Assembly: GCF_029227915.1 (NCBI RefSeq)
Contig: NC_079880.1
Span: 26,531,501 to 26,595,500 of the forward strand
Source of the DNA: Hydractinia symbiolongicarpus
Taxonomy: Eukaryota; Cnidaria; Hydrozoa; Anthoathecata; Hydractiniidae
DNA: 64,000 nucleotides
Direction of reading: 5' to 3'
How positions within the stretch are numbered: position 1 is the stretch's first letter; each line of letters begins with the position of its first letter. Positions 14,030-25,395 of the stretch are shown here, in pieces. The notes below the pieces were generated by a model. That model saw only the letters and a program-made list of their open reading frames with translations, made no database searches and had not been told where the DNA came from. Made by a program: the position numbers and the translations under genes.

Positions 14030-15621
14030 AACACCGTTAGAAAGTCAATGAAATGTAGTTTTTAAAACTGTCTCTGTTTCTTTAGCGCGAACTAACGGCT
14101 GGGATTGCACCCACAGTGAAAAATGACTTATTTAACTTAATTTTTTAATAAAACACTACCACAGTGCCCAGTGCAATCGCTGAGTTCCAGAAATCAAGTC
14201 AAATTAACAAAGATGTTACTTCTTGTAGTCAAACTGGCTCATTTATCACATTTTTAAGGTCAAAGTCCAATACCAGTTCAATTAAGTCCCACAGTCAATC
14301 GTTTCACTGTTAAAAGCGATGCAACCTAGTAATATCCGAATACTATCTATAAATACATGTGGGGCGAATATGTGACGCAACCGTTGTAACTCAAACGGAT
14401 TAACACCGTTAGAACATCAATGAAATGTAGTTTTCGAAACTGTCTCTATTTCTTAAGTGCGAACTAACGGCTGGGATTGGTCCCACAGTAAAAAATGACT
14501 TATTTAACTTAATTTTTAAATAAAACGCTACCACAGTGCCCAGTGCAATCGCTGAGTTCCAGCAATCAAGTCAAATTAGGAAGAATGTTACTTCTTGTAG
14601 TCAAACTGGCTCATTTATCACATTTTTAAGGTCAAAGTTCAATATCAGTTCAATTAAGTCCCACAGTCAATCGTTTCACTGTTAAAAGCGATGCAACCTA
14701 GTAATATCAGAATACTATCACTAAATACATGTTGGTACGAATATGTGACGCAACCGTTGTAACTCAAACGGATTAACACCGTTAGAAAGTCAATGAAATG
14801 TAGTTTTTAAAACTGTCTCTGTTTCTTTAGCGCGAACTAACGGCTGGGATTGCACCCACAGTGAAAAATGACTTATTTAACTTAATTTTTTAATAAAACA
14901 CTACCACAGTGCCCAGTGCAATCGCTGAGTTCCAGAAATCAAGTCAAATTAACAAAGATGTTACTTCTTGTAGTCAAACTGGCTCATTTATCACATTTTT
15001 AAGGTCAAAGTCCAATACCAGTTCAATTAAGTCCCACAGTCAATCGTTTCACTGTTAAAAGCGATGCAACCTAGTAATATCCGAATACTATCTATAAATA
15101 CATGTGGGGCGAATATGTGACGCAACCGTTGTAACTCAAACGGATTAACACCGTTAGAACATCAATGAAATGTAGTTTTCGAAACTGTCTCTATTTCTTA
15201 AGTGCGAACTAACGGCTGGGATTGGTCCCACAGTAAAAAATGACTTATTTAACTTAATTTTTAAATAAAACGCTACCACAGTGCCCAGTGCAATCGCTGA
15301 GTTCCAGCAATCAAGTCAAATTAAGAAGAATGTTACTTCTTGTAGTCAAACTGGCTCATTTATCACATTTTTAAGGTCAAAGTTCAATATCAGTTCAATT
15401 AAGTCCCACAGTCAATCGCTTCACTGTTAAAAGCGATGCAACCTAGTAATATCAGAATACTATCACTAAATACATGTTGGTACGAATATGTGACGCAACC
15501 GTTGTAACTCAAACGGATTAACACCGTTAGAAAGTCAATGAAATGTAGTTTTTAAAACTGTCTCTGTTTCTTTAGCGCGAACTAACGGCTGGGATTGCAC
15601 CCACAGTGAAAAATGACTTAT
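14030..15621 (+). repeat. Dimeric higher-order repeat, period 745 bp, cut by the Kolobok insertion
   Basis: The private variant TTTAGCGCGA occurs at 14,081, 14,826 and 15,571, exactly 745 bp (two monomers) apart, together with shared changes such as GGGATTGCACCC and AACAAAGATG. The third dimer is interrupted at 15,621 by the transposon, so this dimer amplification predates the insertion. Confidence 0.88.
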
Positions 15622-15625
15622 TTAA
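15622..15625. repeat. Left target-site duplication TTAA of the Kolobok element
   Basis: Uninterrupted monomers read TTATTTAACTTAATTT. Here the sequence runs TTATTTAA then the element, and resumes as TTAACTTAATTT at 20,289, so TTAA is present on both sides. TTAA duplications are typical of Kolobok and piggyBac. Confidence 0.92.
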
Positions 15626-15644
15626 AGGTACTGTCCGGTAAAAA
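15626..15644 (+). repeat. Left terminal inverted repeat of the Kolobok element
   Basis: AGGTACTGTCCGGTAAAAA. It pairs with the reverse complement of 20,270-20,288 at 18 of 19 positions (G/A difference at position 12). Similarity fades immediately inside it. Confidence 0.95.
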
Positions 15645-15947
15645 ATTAAAACTTGATATTACTTACATCTCGGTACAAAAGTAAAGAAAAAAGCATTTAA
15701 ATACAACTAAAAATGTCTTTCATAAGTTTAAACTGAATTTGTTTACTTGACCATGCCATTCTCAATCGCCATCTTTACTGAACTTCGAACGCGGAAAAGG
15801 ACTGGGTAAAAACATTAATATGCGCAATTTATGCAATGACGTATTCTTTGGGTTACCCCCGTGTAGTGATTGGCGCGTGCAGAAAGAGAAATGAAGAAAA
15901 AGAAGTTAATGTTATTCCCAACAGAATTTTTTTACGTTTATCAATCA
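15645..15947 (+). other. Non-coding left interior of the Kolobok element
   Basis: AT-rich sequence between the left terminal repeat and the small plus-strand frame. It would hold that frame's promoter if it is expressed, but no TATA box or repeat stands out. An in-frame upstream ATG exists at 15,836. Confidence 0.5.
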
Positions 15948-16102
15948 TGTTCACAAACAGAAGTGTAAACATAATTGGATTTCAGTTTGAGCCAGAACGA
16001 CCCAATAACAAACAACAAATTCCCTCTTATAATGACGATAAAGCGGACGCACCAGAATCACCCGCTGCTTCTCGCACACGAGAATACTTGATTGTAAATT
16101 AA
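15948..16102 (+). CDS. Small uncharacterised frame within the Kolobok element
   Basis: An open frame of 51 codons from the ATG at 15,948 (88 codons if read from the in-frame ATG at 15,836). The product contains FQFEPERPNNK followed by a polar stretch rich in Asp, Pro, Ser and Ala. The later start is preferred because the FEP-type segment then lies near the N-terminus, as I recall for small accessory proteins of some TTAA transposons; that comparison is from memory and weak. It lacks the cysteine-rich C-terminal part expected in such a protein, so it may be a truncated gene, a first exon, or chance. AATAAA lies at 16,139-16,144. The frame is convergent with the transposase gene. Confidence 0.35.
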
Positions 16103-16105
16103 AAA

Positions 16106-16171
16106 CAACCTCGCATTCAGTACTTTTTTATATTAAAAAATAAACAGAAAGCTGTACTGAAAACGAGGTTG
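16106..16171. repeat. 18-bp imperfect inverted repeat between the two convergent frames
   Basis: Left arm 16,106-16,123 (CAACCTCGCATTCAGTAC) and right arm 16,154-16,171 (GTACTGAAAACGAGGTTG) pair at 16 of 18 positions around a 30-nt AT-rich spacer. It sits just past the stop of the small plus-strand frame and beyond the 3' end of the transposase gene. It could be a subterminal transposase-binding site, a transcript-end hairpin, or the mark of a nested small element. Confidence 0.8.
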
Positions 16172-16341
16172 CACATTTTTCAAAATATTTACAGTTGGTT
16201 AAAATATATATATATAAAAAGTGTGATTATGAATAACCTGGAACCAATTTCTTTTTGTTTGCTAATTGAGAGGGAGAGAATAGGGGTACTGGGAACGAGG
16301 TTTATAATTATCTAGGAAATATAAAAGTACATAAACCACAA

Positions 16342-16347
16342 TTTATT
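16342..16347 (-). promoter_or_regulatory. Candidate polyadenylation signal AATAAA of the transposase gene
   Basis: On the minus strand AATAAA begins at the last base of the transposase stop codon. A signal this close to the stop implies a very short 3' untranslated region. The AT-rich setting makes chance occurrence possible. Confidence 0.45.
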
Positions 16348-19300
16348 TAATGCGTTTGTATTTCAATGCGTTTGTAATTCAATGCATTTTCTATAATTTG
16401 TTCTTTTGCTGGTCGGTTTTCTGGAGCAATCTTTAATGAACATTTTCGTTTCAAACGACTTTTCTTGGTAGCTTTCCGCATGCATAGAGACCGTTTTAAG
16501 ACTCTACGTATAATGTAAGTTAAGTATGCATAACTTTTATCTTCTTTTATAATTTTTGCTCCGTATCTTCGATTTGGTTTAGAGTACGCGATTTTGAATA
16601 GCGGTATCTTTTCACCTTCCTCGTCAATACTGTATTTCTAAATATATATTTATATGGATGAATAAATAAATTTATGTTTTTACTCTTATCCTATAAAAAC
16701 TTAACTTTACCTGTTCACGGTTGACGTTGTTGTTGTGGTCTAGAATCGCTAACTGCGTACCAGCAATTATTTTTTCCATTTTGAAAAAAGTTGATTTAGG
16801 CAAATACCGTATTTTTAACGAGTGAAATACTTCAAGCAAAGTTGTGTTGACTTGTTCAGTCATCTTCTCCAAATCTTTCACCAATACTGGTTGCGTTACT
16901 ACTTTAATTAACTTGGCGTGTGCTGCCGAGCCCATGTCTAACCACTCCTTCCTGCTTAAAGCTTCATTAGATAGAGGTGGATGGTCACACTTTCTATAAA
17001 ACTGATTATGTGGAAAAACATGCCTGTTGACAGAGTGGTGAACGATTGAAGTAAACCGCTCGGCCAACTCTTTTCCATTGCCTCCGCATGTCGCTATCGA
17101 CCAATAAAGGTGGTTGACAACCGCTGGAGCCCACCTAGCAAGTATCTTCATATCTAAATGAAAAAAGCGAGCATGTATGTGGTTGTGTTGCAAGTAACAA
17201 TGACAGAATGTAGTGAAAGATATCAACCATCCATTACTTTTGGTCTTCGAAGCCTTCATCAGCTTCTTCAAACAACCTTTCCCAACATGCCAGGGGTCAA
17301 ATTGGTGTATTATTGTCTTGTATTTTTCATCAGTTCTCATTAATTTCTTTATGGATACATGCCTTCAAAGAAACAATCTGGACTATATAATTTGCGTTAC
17401 ATACTTTATAAACTGCGAACAATAATGCTGTGCGTACCTATCGGTGGAAATGACCCTGATTGGGAGATGTTTTGCTTCTTGGATTTCGTCGATACAATCT
17501 ATGAAGCCCTTCCTTTCCATCGCCTGGGAACTGGAAACTTCCTAAATATTTATACAAACCTTGCAGATGTTCCAAACATTTATAAAAACACAGTGGATAT
17601 ATCATTGACAAAACATAACTACAAATAAGAAGAACATTACCTTTACATGGACAATTTTAAAGTTCAATATTTTGTTGGTGAGTGTGTCCATCGCAGAAAC
17701 TGTACTGTATGTAGCGTTATGTCCTGGTGAATCACATTGCCCATCTACAGCTAGTTCCAACGACCTCCCACTCTGCAACATTTCCGCGACCTGCTCCTCT
17801 TGATTTTTAAGCCATGCCCGATTTATTTCTGGAGAAATATAGTTCCCACGGTGTTCGTAATATGTCGATTTTCCGATGAACTTCAAGTTGAGTAAATTTG
17901 CAAATCTACGAACTTTGTAAAAAGATGAACCCGACAATTCAATTGCAGCTGTTAAAAGAAGGTTGCCAACACCTTTGGTTCCTTTCCATTTTGGTTGTGA
18001 TGACCAAACGTATTCGCATCCTACATGAAGAATGTGCAAACATTACAGTTCACGTGCCTTTATTCAAATAAAATGCGAGTTTTTTCTAAAATTAAACCTG
18101 GGTACAACAATGGTAAGAAGTTGTACCTTTGACACACCGAAAACGATATGACAATTGACTTCCCATATTTTGGTGCTCTTCTGTCAGTGCTTGATTAAGT
18201 GCAGCACCACACTTGTTACAAAACTTTAACAACTCCATAAGGCTCGATTTGAACACTATAAATGTAGACTGACGATAAATAGGTTCTGTCTCCTTACTAC
18301 AACCTTCTTCTGAAACGCTATCAGTATCTGTATCGTCGTCTATTTCGTAATCGTTCACGAAATCTGGATCGTCTCTTTCGCACCTTAAAAAGTAAATAGC
18401 ATTGTATATTTTTCATTTGACTAAATGGTAGACCGACTAGTCCCCTATTAGGTTTTAATTACCTTCTTAAAGATTTCAATAACCAAGAATCGTTTTTGTC
18501 ACTTTTATCATCTGTATCCTCATCTCCATCTAAAACATCATCGCCTTCACCAACCATTTGGCATTCATCGTCTGTGTCGTACTCAATATCGACTTCGGAT
18601 TTCTCATTTTGCCTTTTATATATATTGGACACGCCAAGCATAAATAACATATCTAAATGTCAAGTATTTGTGTAATTCAATATGCACGATGCGCCGCAAC
18701 TAATTACACGGTACGGTACGAACCTTCATTATTTGGTTGGAATGTGCTGTTTAATGGCAAATTTGCTTCCTCTTCCCCTCCCTCTTCCTCTTCTGACGAT
18801 GAGTCCAGCTCTAAAACATAAATTAATGTGAAATTGTGTACCATATGACAACAACAGCGGATAGTTTGGTATGTTACAAAAAATGATTACCCGATTCGTC
18901 AAGAAATTCAACTTGACATGTGGCATCTGATTTTTTCATTTCACCATCGCACGATGTTGTCTGCGTTTGGGCATTGGCCACTCCAACGGATGTCTGCGTA
19001 GATATATTTCTCTGTAAATAATCTTTATATTGGGTAGATGAATTGCGCGTGGTTACTACAGCCTGGCACCCGATCGAATATGATGATGGCTCAGGTTCAT
19101 CGAAAGACGACGACGAACATACCACCGGGTCAAAAATAACGGGTGCATCTAAGGAGGCTATAGCTTGCCCTACAATCTAATGACAGAAAAATGGAAATAG
19201 TATGTTTCGAACGAGACCACCATCAAATTTTTACTTACCATTACCTACAATAAGGCTACAACTTCAATGCTCACTGCTGAAATTTAAAACGTTTTTCAAA

Positions 19301-19707
19301 CTATTACCAGATCTAATGAAAGTTGTTCATACCTCTTCATGTTCTTTTATTTTCCTTCTACGAGTTGATGTTTCCCGCTCTTTTGGCTTATCCTTATATG
19401 GAAAAATAGTTGGAATGGCAGTAGGTAAAAGTTTTCTCCTCTGAGTCCGGTTCTTATACGGAGAACAAGAATTTTGAATATCCCACGAAGGGTCGAAACA
19501 ACTTTCTTCAAAATGGTCCGAACAGACCTTCACGATGGAAGGTAAAGCTGTACGATTTATATTTTTTAGCCAAATTGACCTCATTTTAGAATCATTTGGA
19601 AGTGAAAAAAAGGTTTTTTTCTCGGTTTCAGTAACATTTGCACTTTCCTCGTTTTTCTTTTTCTTCTTACTTTTACTTGAACATTTGACGACAACACACC
19701 AAGACAT
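16347..19707 (-). CDS. Kolobok-type transposase with THAP domain, nine exons, 873 aa
   Basis: Inferred exons on the minus strand: 19707-19333, 19176-18891, 18810-18724, 18652-18463, 18383-18127, 18020-17641, 17541-17438, 17362-16711 and 16637-16347. All introns are GT-AG, 71-156 bp, and every junction keeps the frame, giving 873 residues with no internal stop. Residues 1-102 form a THAP C2CH finger (C4, C9, W46, C62, H65, then LLPTAIPTIF). Residues ~126-340 are Ser/Gln/Thr-rich and strongly acidic. C368-x2-C371 and C396/C400 may bind zinc. The core shows VDGQCDSPGHNATYS (D491, D495), STDR (D559), HQFDPWHVGK (D582) and LLEVFHSLKIRYLP (E737), plausible DDE residues. The family should bind the terminal repeats and cut at TTAA in the nucleus. 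The start is the ATG just before the first zinc ligand. The junction at 17,541 is the least certain, but it restores an EVSSSQAMERKGF segment that fits the family. Confidence 0.88.
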
Positions 19708-20269
19708 TTTAAATTTGTATCGTTATCAAAGACAGAGACAAACGCATGGCACAGATTTATACAATTCTGTAAGGCTGATATTACCCGTGTCTGGTCTCAG
19801 TTCCGGCACAAAAAACAAAGCAGCTTTAAAATAATCTACTTTAATTTGTGTAGACAGACATTCTGTTTGTGTGGACAGGGACATAAAGTTCTATCTCTGA
19901 AAGTGAGTCGCATGCTTTGAAATTATGTATTCATAAATTGCTACATTTTTTTGAAAAGGGGGTAAAATATTAAAAAAATTAAATTTAATCTGGCAATATT
20001 GTTCAGAGTAAAACAATCATTTTCTATTTACAATGTTTTGATTCGCCGGGAACCCAACGCTTACGTCACAACAAAAATATTATTTTAGCCTCCCTTTCAT
20101 GTAGAATCGCTTCAGTATAAACATGCTTTCCAAAACGTGCACTATAAAAAATTTGTAAACATAAAGGAAATGTTGTGCGAGTTGTAAAAGTTTAGAAAGA
20201 TAATTACTTATATTTTCGCAACAAATAAGGTAAGTTGAATTCAGTTCAGGCTACTTTTTTATTATTATA
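19708..20269 (-). other. Upstream non-coding region of the Kolobok transposase
   Basis: About 560 bp between the transposase start codon and the right terminal repeat. By position it should hold the promoter and 5' leader of the minus-strand gene. I found no convincing TATA box reading toward the gene and no internal repeat. Open frames here are short and not family-like. Confidence 0.5.
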
Positions 20270-20288
20270 TTTTTACTGGACAGTACCT
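20270..20288 (-). repeat. Right terminal inverted repeat of the Kolobok element
   Basis: Reads TTTTTACTGGACAGTACCT on the plus strand, the reverse complement of the left end with one mismatch. Confidence 0.95.
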
Positions 20289-20292
20289 TTAA
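20289..20292. repeat. Right target-site duplication TTAA of the Kolobok element
   Basis: TTAA directly after the right terminal repeat. Removing the element and one TTAA restores a normal monomer reading TTATTTAACTTAATTT. Confidence 0.92.
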
Positions 20293-23160
20293 CTTAATTT
20301 TTTAATAAAACACTACCACAGTGCCCAGTGCAATCGCTGAGTTCCAGAAATCAAGTCAAATTAACAAAAATGTTACTTCTTGTAGTCAAACTGGCTCATT
20401 TATCCCATTTACAAGGTCAAAGTCCAAAACCAGTTCAATTAAGTCCCACAGTCAAACGTTTCACTGTTAAAAGCGATGCAACCTAGTAATATCCGAATAC
20501 TATCTATAAATACATGTGGGGCGAATATGTGACGCAACCGTTGTAACTCAAACGGATTAACACCGTTAGAAAATCAATGAAATGTAGTTTTCGAAACTGT
20601 CTCTATTTCTTAAGTGCGAACTAACGGCTGGGATTGGTCCCACAGTAAAAAATGACTTATTTAACTTAATTTTTAAATAAAACGCTACCACAGTGCCCAG
20701 TGCAATCGCTGAGTTCCAGCAATAAAGTCAAATTAAGAAGAATGTTACTTCTTGTAGTCAAACTGGCTCATTTATCACATTTTTAAGGTCAAAGTCCAAT
20801 ATCAGTTCAATTAAGTCCCACAGTCAATCGTTTCACTGTTAAAAGCGATGCAACCTAGTAATATCAGAATACTATCGCTAAATACATAGTGGTACCAATA
20901 TGTGACGCAACCGTTGTAACTCAAACGGATTGATACCGCCAAGAAGTCGATGAAATGTAGTTTTTAAAACTGTCTCTGTTTTTTCAGCGCAAACTAACGG
21001 CTGGGATTGCTTCCACAGTGAAAAATGACTTATTTAACTTAATTTTTAAATAAAGCACTACCACAGAGCCTAGTGCACTCGTTTAATTCCAGCAGTCATG
21101 TCGAATTAAGAAGAATGGTATTTCTTGGAGCCCAATTAGCTCATTTATCGCATTTACAAGGTCACAGTCCAGAATCAGTTCAATTAAGTCCCACAATCAA
21201 TCGTTTCACTGTTAAAAGCGATGCAACTTAGTCACATCGGAAAGAAATCACTAAATACATGTTGGTACGAATATGTGACGCAACCGTTGTAACTCAAACG
21301 GATTAACACCGTTAGAAAGTCAATGAAATGTAGTTTTTAAAACTGTCTCTGTTTCTTCAGCGCGAACTAACGGCTGGGATTGGTCCCACAGTAAAAAATG
21401 ACTTATTTAACTTAATTTTTAAATAAAACGCTACCACAGTGCCCAGTGCAATCGCTGAGTTCCAGCAATAAAGTCAAACTAAGAAGAATGATATTTCTAG
21501 TAGACAAACTGGCTCATTTATAACATTTATCAGGTCACACTCCAAAGTTAGTTCAATTAAGTCCCACAGTCAATCGTTTGACTGTTAAAGGCGATGCAAC
21601 CTAGTAATATCAGAATACTATCGCTAAATACATGTTGGTACGAATATGTGACGCAACCGTTGTAACTCACACGGATTGATACCGCCAAGAAGTCGATGAA
21701 GTGTAGTTTTTGAGAATCTTTCTATTTCTTCAGCGCGTAATAACGGCTAGGATTAGTCCCACAGTAAAAAAAGACTTATTTATCTAAATTTTTAAATAAA
21801 GCACTACCACAGAGCCTAGTGTACTCGCTGAATTCCAGCAATCATGTCGAATTAAGAAGAATAGTATTGCTTGGAGTCCAATTGGCTTATTTATCGAGTT
21901 TACAAGGTCACAGTCCAGAATCAGTTCAATTAGGTCCCACAGTCAATCGTTTCACTGTTAAAACCGATGCAACTTAGTCACATCGGAAACAAATCACTAA
22001 ATACATGTTGCTACGAATATGTGACGCAACCGTTGTAACTCAAACGGATTAACACCGTTAGAAAATCAATGAAATGTAGTTTTCGAAACTGTCTCTATTT
22101 CTTCTGAGCGAACTAACGGCTGGGATTAGTCCCACAGTAAAAAATGACTTATTTAACTAAATTTTTAAATAAAACGCTACCACAGTGCCCAGTGCAATCG
22201 CTGAGTTCCAGCAATCAAGTCAAATTAAGAAATATTAATTCTTGTAGTCAAACTGGCTCATTTATCACATTTTTAAGGTCACAGTCCAGAATCAGTTCAA
22301 TTAAGTCCCACAGTTAATCGTTTCACTGTTAAAAGCGATGCAACTTAGTGACATCGGAAAAAAGTCACTAAATACATGTTGGTACGAATATGTGACGCAA
22401 CCGTTGTAACTTAAACGGAATAACACCGTTAGAAAGTCAATGAAATGTAGTTTTTGAAACTGTCTCTATTTCTTCAGCGCGAACTAACGACTAGGAATGA
22501 TCCCACAGTAAAAAATGACTTATTAAACTTAATTTTTAAATAAAACGCTACCACAGTGCCCAGTGCAATCGCTGAGTTCCAGCAATTAAGTCAAATTAAG
22601 AAGAATGTTACTTTTTGTAGTCAAACTGGCTCATTTATCGAGTTTACAAGGTCACAGTCCAGAATCAGTTCAATTAAGTCCCACAGTCAATCGTTTCACT
22701 GTTAAAAGCGATGCAACTTAGTCACATCGGAAAAAAATCACTAAATACATGTCGGTACGAATATGTGACGCAACCGTTGTAACTCAAACGGATTAACACC
22801 GTTAGAAAGTCAATGAAATGTAGTTTTTAAAACTGTCTCTGTTTCTTCAGCGCGAACTAACGGCTGGGGTTGCTCCCACAGTGAAAAATGACTTATATAA
22901 CTTAATTTTTTAATAAAACACTACCACAGTGCCCAGTGCAATCGCTGAGTTCCAGAAATCAAGTCAAATTAACAAAAATGTTACTTCTTGTAGTCAAACT
23001 GGCTCATTTATCCCATTTACAAGGTCAAAGTCCAAAACCAGTTCAATTTAGTCTCACAGTCAAACGTTTCACTGTTAAAAGCGATGCAACCTAGTAATAT
23101 CCGAATACTATCTATAAATACATGTGGGGCGAATATGTGACGCAACAGTTGTAACTCAAA

Positions 23161-25395
23161 CGGATTGACACCGTTAGAAAGTCAACGAAAAGTAGTTTTT
23201 GAAACTGTCTCTATTTCTTCAGCGCGAACTAATGGCTGGGATTGGTCCCACAATAAAGAATGACTTATTTAACTTAATTTTTAAATAAAACTCTACCACA
23301 GCGCCCAGTGCAATCGCTGAGTTCCAGCAATCAAGTCAAACTAAGAAGAATGATATTTCTAGTAGACAAACTGGCTCATTTATTACATTTATCAGGTCAC
23401 ACTCCAAAGTTAGTTCAATTAAGTCCCACAGTCAATCGTTTCACTGTTAAAGGCGATGCAACCTAGTAATATCAGAATACTATCGCTAAATACATGTTGG
23501 TACGAATATGTGACGCAACCGTTGTAACTCACACGGATTGATACCGCCAAGAAGTCGATGAAGTGTAGTTTTTGAGAATCTTTCTATTTCTTCAGCGCGT
23601 AATAACGGCTAGGATTAGTCCCACAGTAAAAAAAGACTTATTTATCTAAATTTTTAAATAAAGCACTACCACAGAGCCTAGTGTACTCGCTGAATTCCAG
23701 CAATCATGTCGAATTAAGAAGAATGGTATTCCTTGGAGTCCAATTGGCTTATTTATCGAGTTTACAAGGTCACAGTCCAGAATCAGTTCAATTAAGTCCC
23801 ACAGTCAATCGTTTCACTGTTAAAAGCGATGCAACTTAGTCACATCGGAAACAAATCACTAAATACATGTTGGTACGAATATGTGACGCAACCGTTGTAA
23901 CTCAAACGGATTAACACCGTTAGAAAATCAATGAAATGTAGTTTTCGAAACTGTCTCTATTTCTTCAGAGCGAACTAACGGCTGGGATTAGTCCCACAGT
24001 AAAAAATGACTTATTTAACTAAATTTTTAAATAAAACGCTACCACAGTGCCCAGTGCAATCGCTGAGTTCCAGCAATCAAGTCAAATTAAAAAAAATGTT
24101 ACTTCTTTTAGTCAAACTGGCTCATTTATCACATTTTTAAGGTCACAGTCCAGAATCAGTTCAATTAAGTCCCACAGTTAATCGTTTCACTGTTAAAAGC
24201 GATGCAACTTAGTGACATCGGAAAAAAATCACTAAATACATGTTGGTACGAATATGTGACGCAACCGTTGTAACTCAAACGGATTAACACCGTTAGAAAG
24301 TCAATGAAATGTAGTTTTTGAAACTGTCTCTATTTCTTCAGCGCGAACTAACGACTAGGAATGATCTCACAGTAAAAAATGACTTATAAACTTAATTTTT
24401 AAATAAAACGCTACCACAGTGCCCAGTGCAATCGCTGAGTTCCAGCAATTAAGTCAAACTAAGAAGAATGTTACTTTTTGTAGTCAAACTGGCTCATTTA
24501 TCGAGTTTACAAGGTCACAGTCCAGAATCATTTCAATTAAGTCCCACAGTCAATCGTTTCACTGTTAAAAGCGATGCAACTTAGTCACATCGGAAAAAAA
24601 TCACTAAATACATGTTGGTACGAATATGTGACGCAACCGTTGTAACTCAAACGGATTAACACTGTTAGAAAGTCAATGAAATGTAGTTTTTAAAACTGTC
24701 TCTGTTTCTTCAGTGCGAACTAACGGCTGGGGTTGCTCCCACAGTGAAAAATGACTTATATAACTTAATTTTTAAATAAAACGCTACCACAGTGCCCAGT
24801 GCAATCGCTGAGTTCCAGAAATCAAGTCAAATTAAGAAAAATGTTACTTCTTGTAGTCAAACTGGCTCATTTATCACATTTACAAGGTCAAAGTCCAAAA
24901 TCAGTTCAATTAAGTCCCACAGTCAAACGTTTCACTGTTAAAAGCGATGCAACCTAGTAATATCCGAATATTATCGCTAAATACATGTGGGGCGAATATG
25001 TGACACAACCGTTGTAACTCAAACGGATTGACACCGTTAGAAAGTCAACGAAAAGTAGTTTTTGAAACTGTCTCTGTTTCTTCAGCGCGAACTAACGGCT
25101 GGGATTGCTCCCACAGTGAAAAATGACTTATTTAACTTAATTTTTTAATAAAACACTACCACAGTGCCCAGTGCAATCGCTGAGTTCCAGAAATCAAGTC
25201 AAATTAACAAAAATGTTACTTCTTGTAGTCAAACTGGCTCATTTATCCCATTTACAAGGTCAAAGTCCAAAACCAGTTTAATTAAGTCCCACAGTCAAAC
25301 GTTTCACTGTTAAAAGCGATGCAACCTAGTAATATCCGAATACTATCTATAAATACATGTGGGGCGAATATGTGACGCAACCGTTGTAACTCAAA
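23161..25395 (+). repeat. Six-monomer higher-order unit, ~2,235 bp
   Basis: The marked monomer with GATTGACACCG, GTCAACGAAAAG and CACAATAAAGAATG begins at 23,161 and again at 25,396, spacing 2,235 bp. The same six-monomer spacing separates 30,613 from 32,849 (2,236 bp). The intervening monomers follow the same family order. Copy 2 of the large duplication repeats the pattern. Confidence 0.8.

Larger units (their letters stand above)
1..15621 (+). repeat. Satellite array, block 1 (~42 monomers of ~372 bp)
   Basis: Head-to-tail monomers of about 370-374 bp, for example phased on the CCGTTAG motif at 1, 374 and 748. All lie in one orientation and the array is already running at base 1. Two main families alternate. 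One reads GCGCGTGCTAACGGCC, GAGCCTAGTGTACTCG and GCAACTTAGTCACATCGG. The other reads GCGCGAACTAACGGCTGG, GTGCCCAGTGCAATCG and GCAACCTAGTAATATC. Variants include a 13-bp deletion giving CACTGAACCTAG (near 1,765, 3,243, 6,576, 8,417 and 9,149) and loss of ~11 bp near 6,437 and 8,279. Some monomers hold open frames of up to 88 codons, but close relatives are broken by single-base changes, so I see no gene here. The block ends at the TTAA target of the Kolobok insertion. Confidence 0.97.
15626..20288 (-). mobile_element. Kolobok-superfamily DNA transposon, 4,663 bp, apparently complete
   Basis: The element splits one satellite monomer cleanly. It has a TTAA duplication on each side and 19-bp terminal inverted repeats with one mismatch. 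The outer end TTAA-AGG matches the terminal pattern known for the Kolobok/T2 group; piggyBac elements, which also use TTAA, typically start CCC. Inside is a minus-strand THAP-DDE transposase gene with nine inferred exons and no stop or frameshift, plus a small convergent plus-strand frame. Near-perfect ends, a clean target duplication and an intact coding frame suggest a recent insertion that could still be active. Superfamily assignment rests on ends, target and protein motifs, not on a search. Confidence 0.9.

Noticed and set aside
17158-17628. Plus-strand open frames at 17,158-17,343, 17,213-17,425 and 17,359-17,628 inside the Kolobok element
   Set aside because: They lie antisense to transposase exons 7 and 8 and their introns and have no recognisable product.
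19202-19834. Plus-strand frames at 19,202-19,444 and 19,535-19,834
   Set aside because: They are antisense to the THAP exon and its intron. The FFFFFLLLL-type run is just the complement of the lysine-rich stretch.
15626-20288. piggyBac or P-element identity for the DNA transposon
   Set aside because: piggyBac shares the TTAA target, but its ends typically start CCC and its transposase has no N-terminal THAP finger. P elements have THAP domains but make 8-bp duplications. TTAA plus AGG ends plus THAP plus the DGQCDSPGH-type core fits Kolobok.
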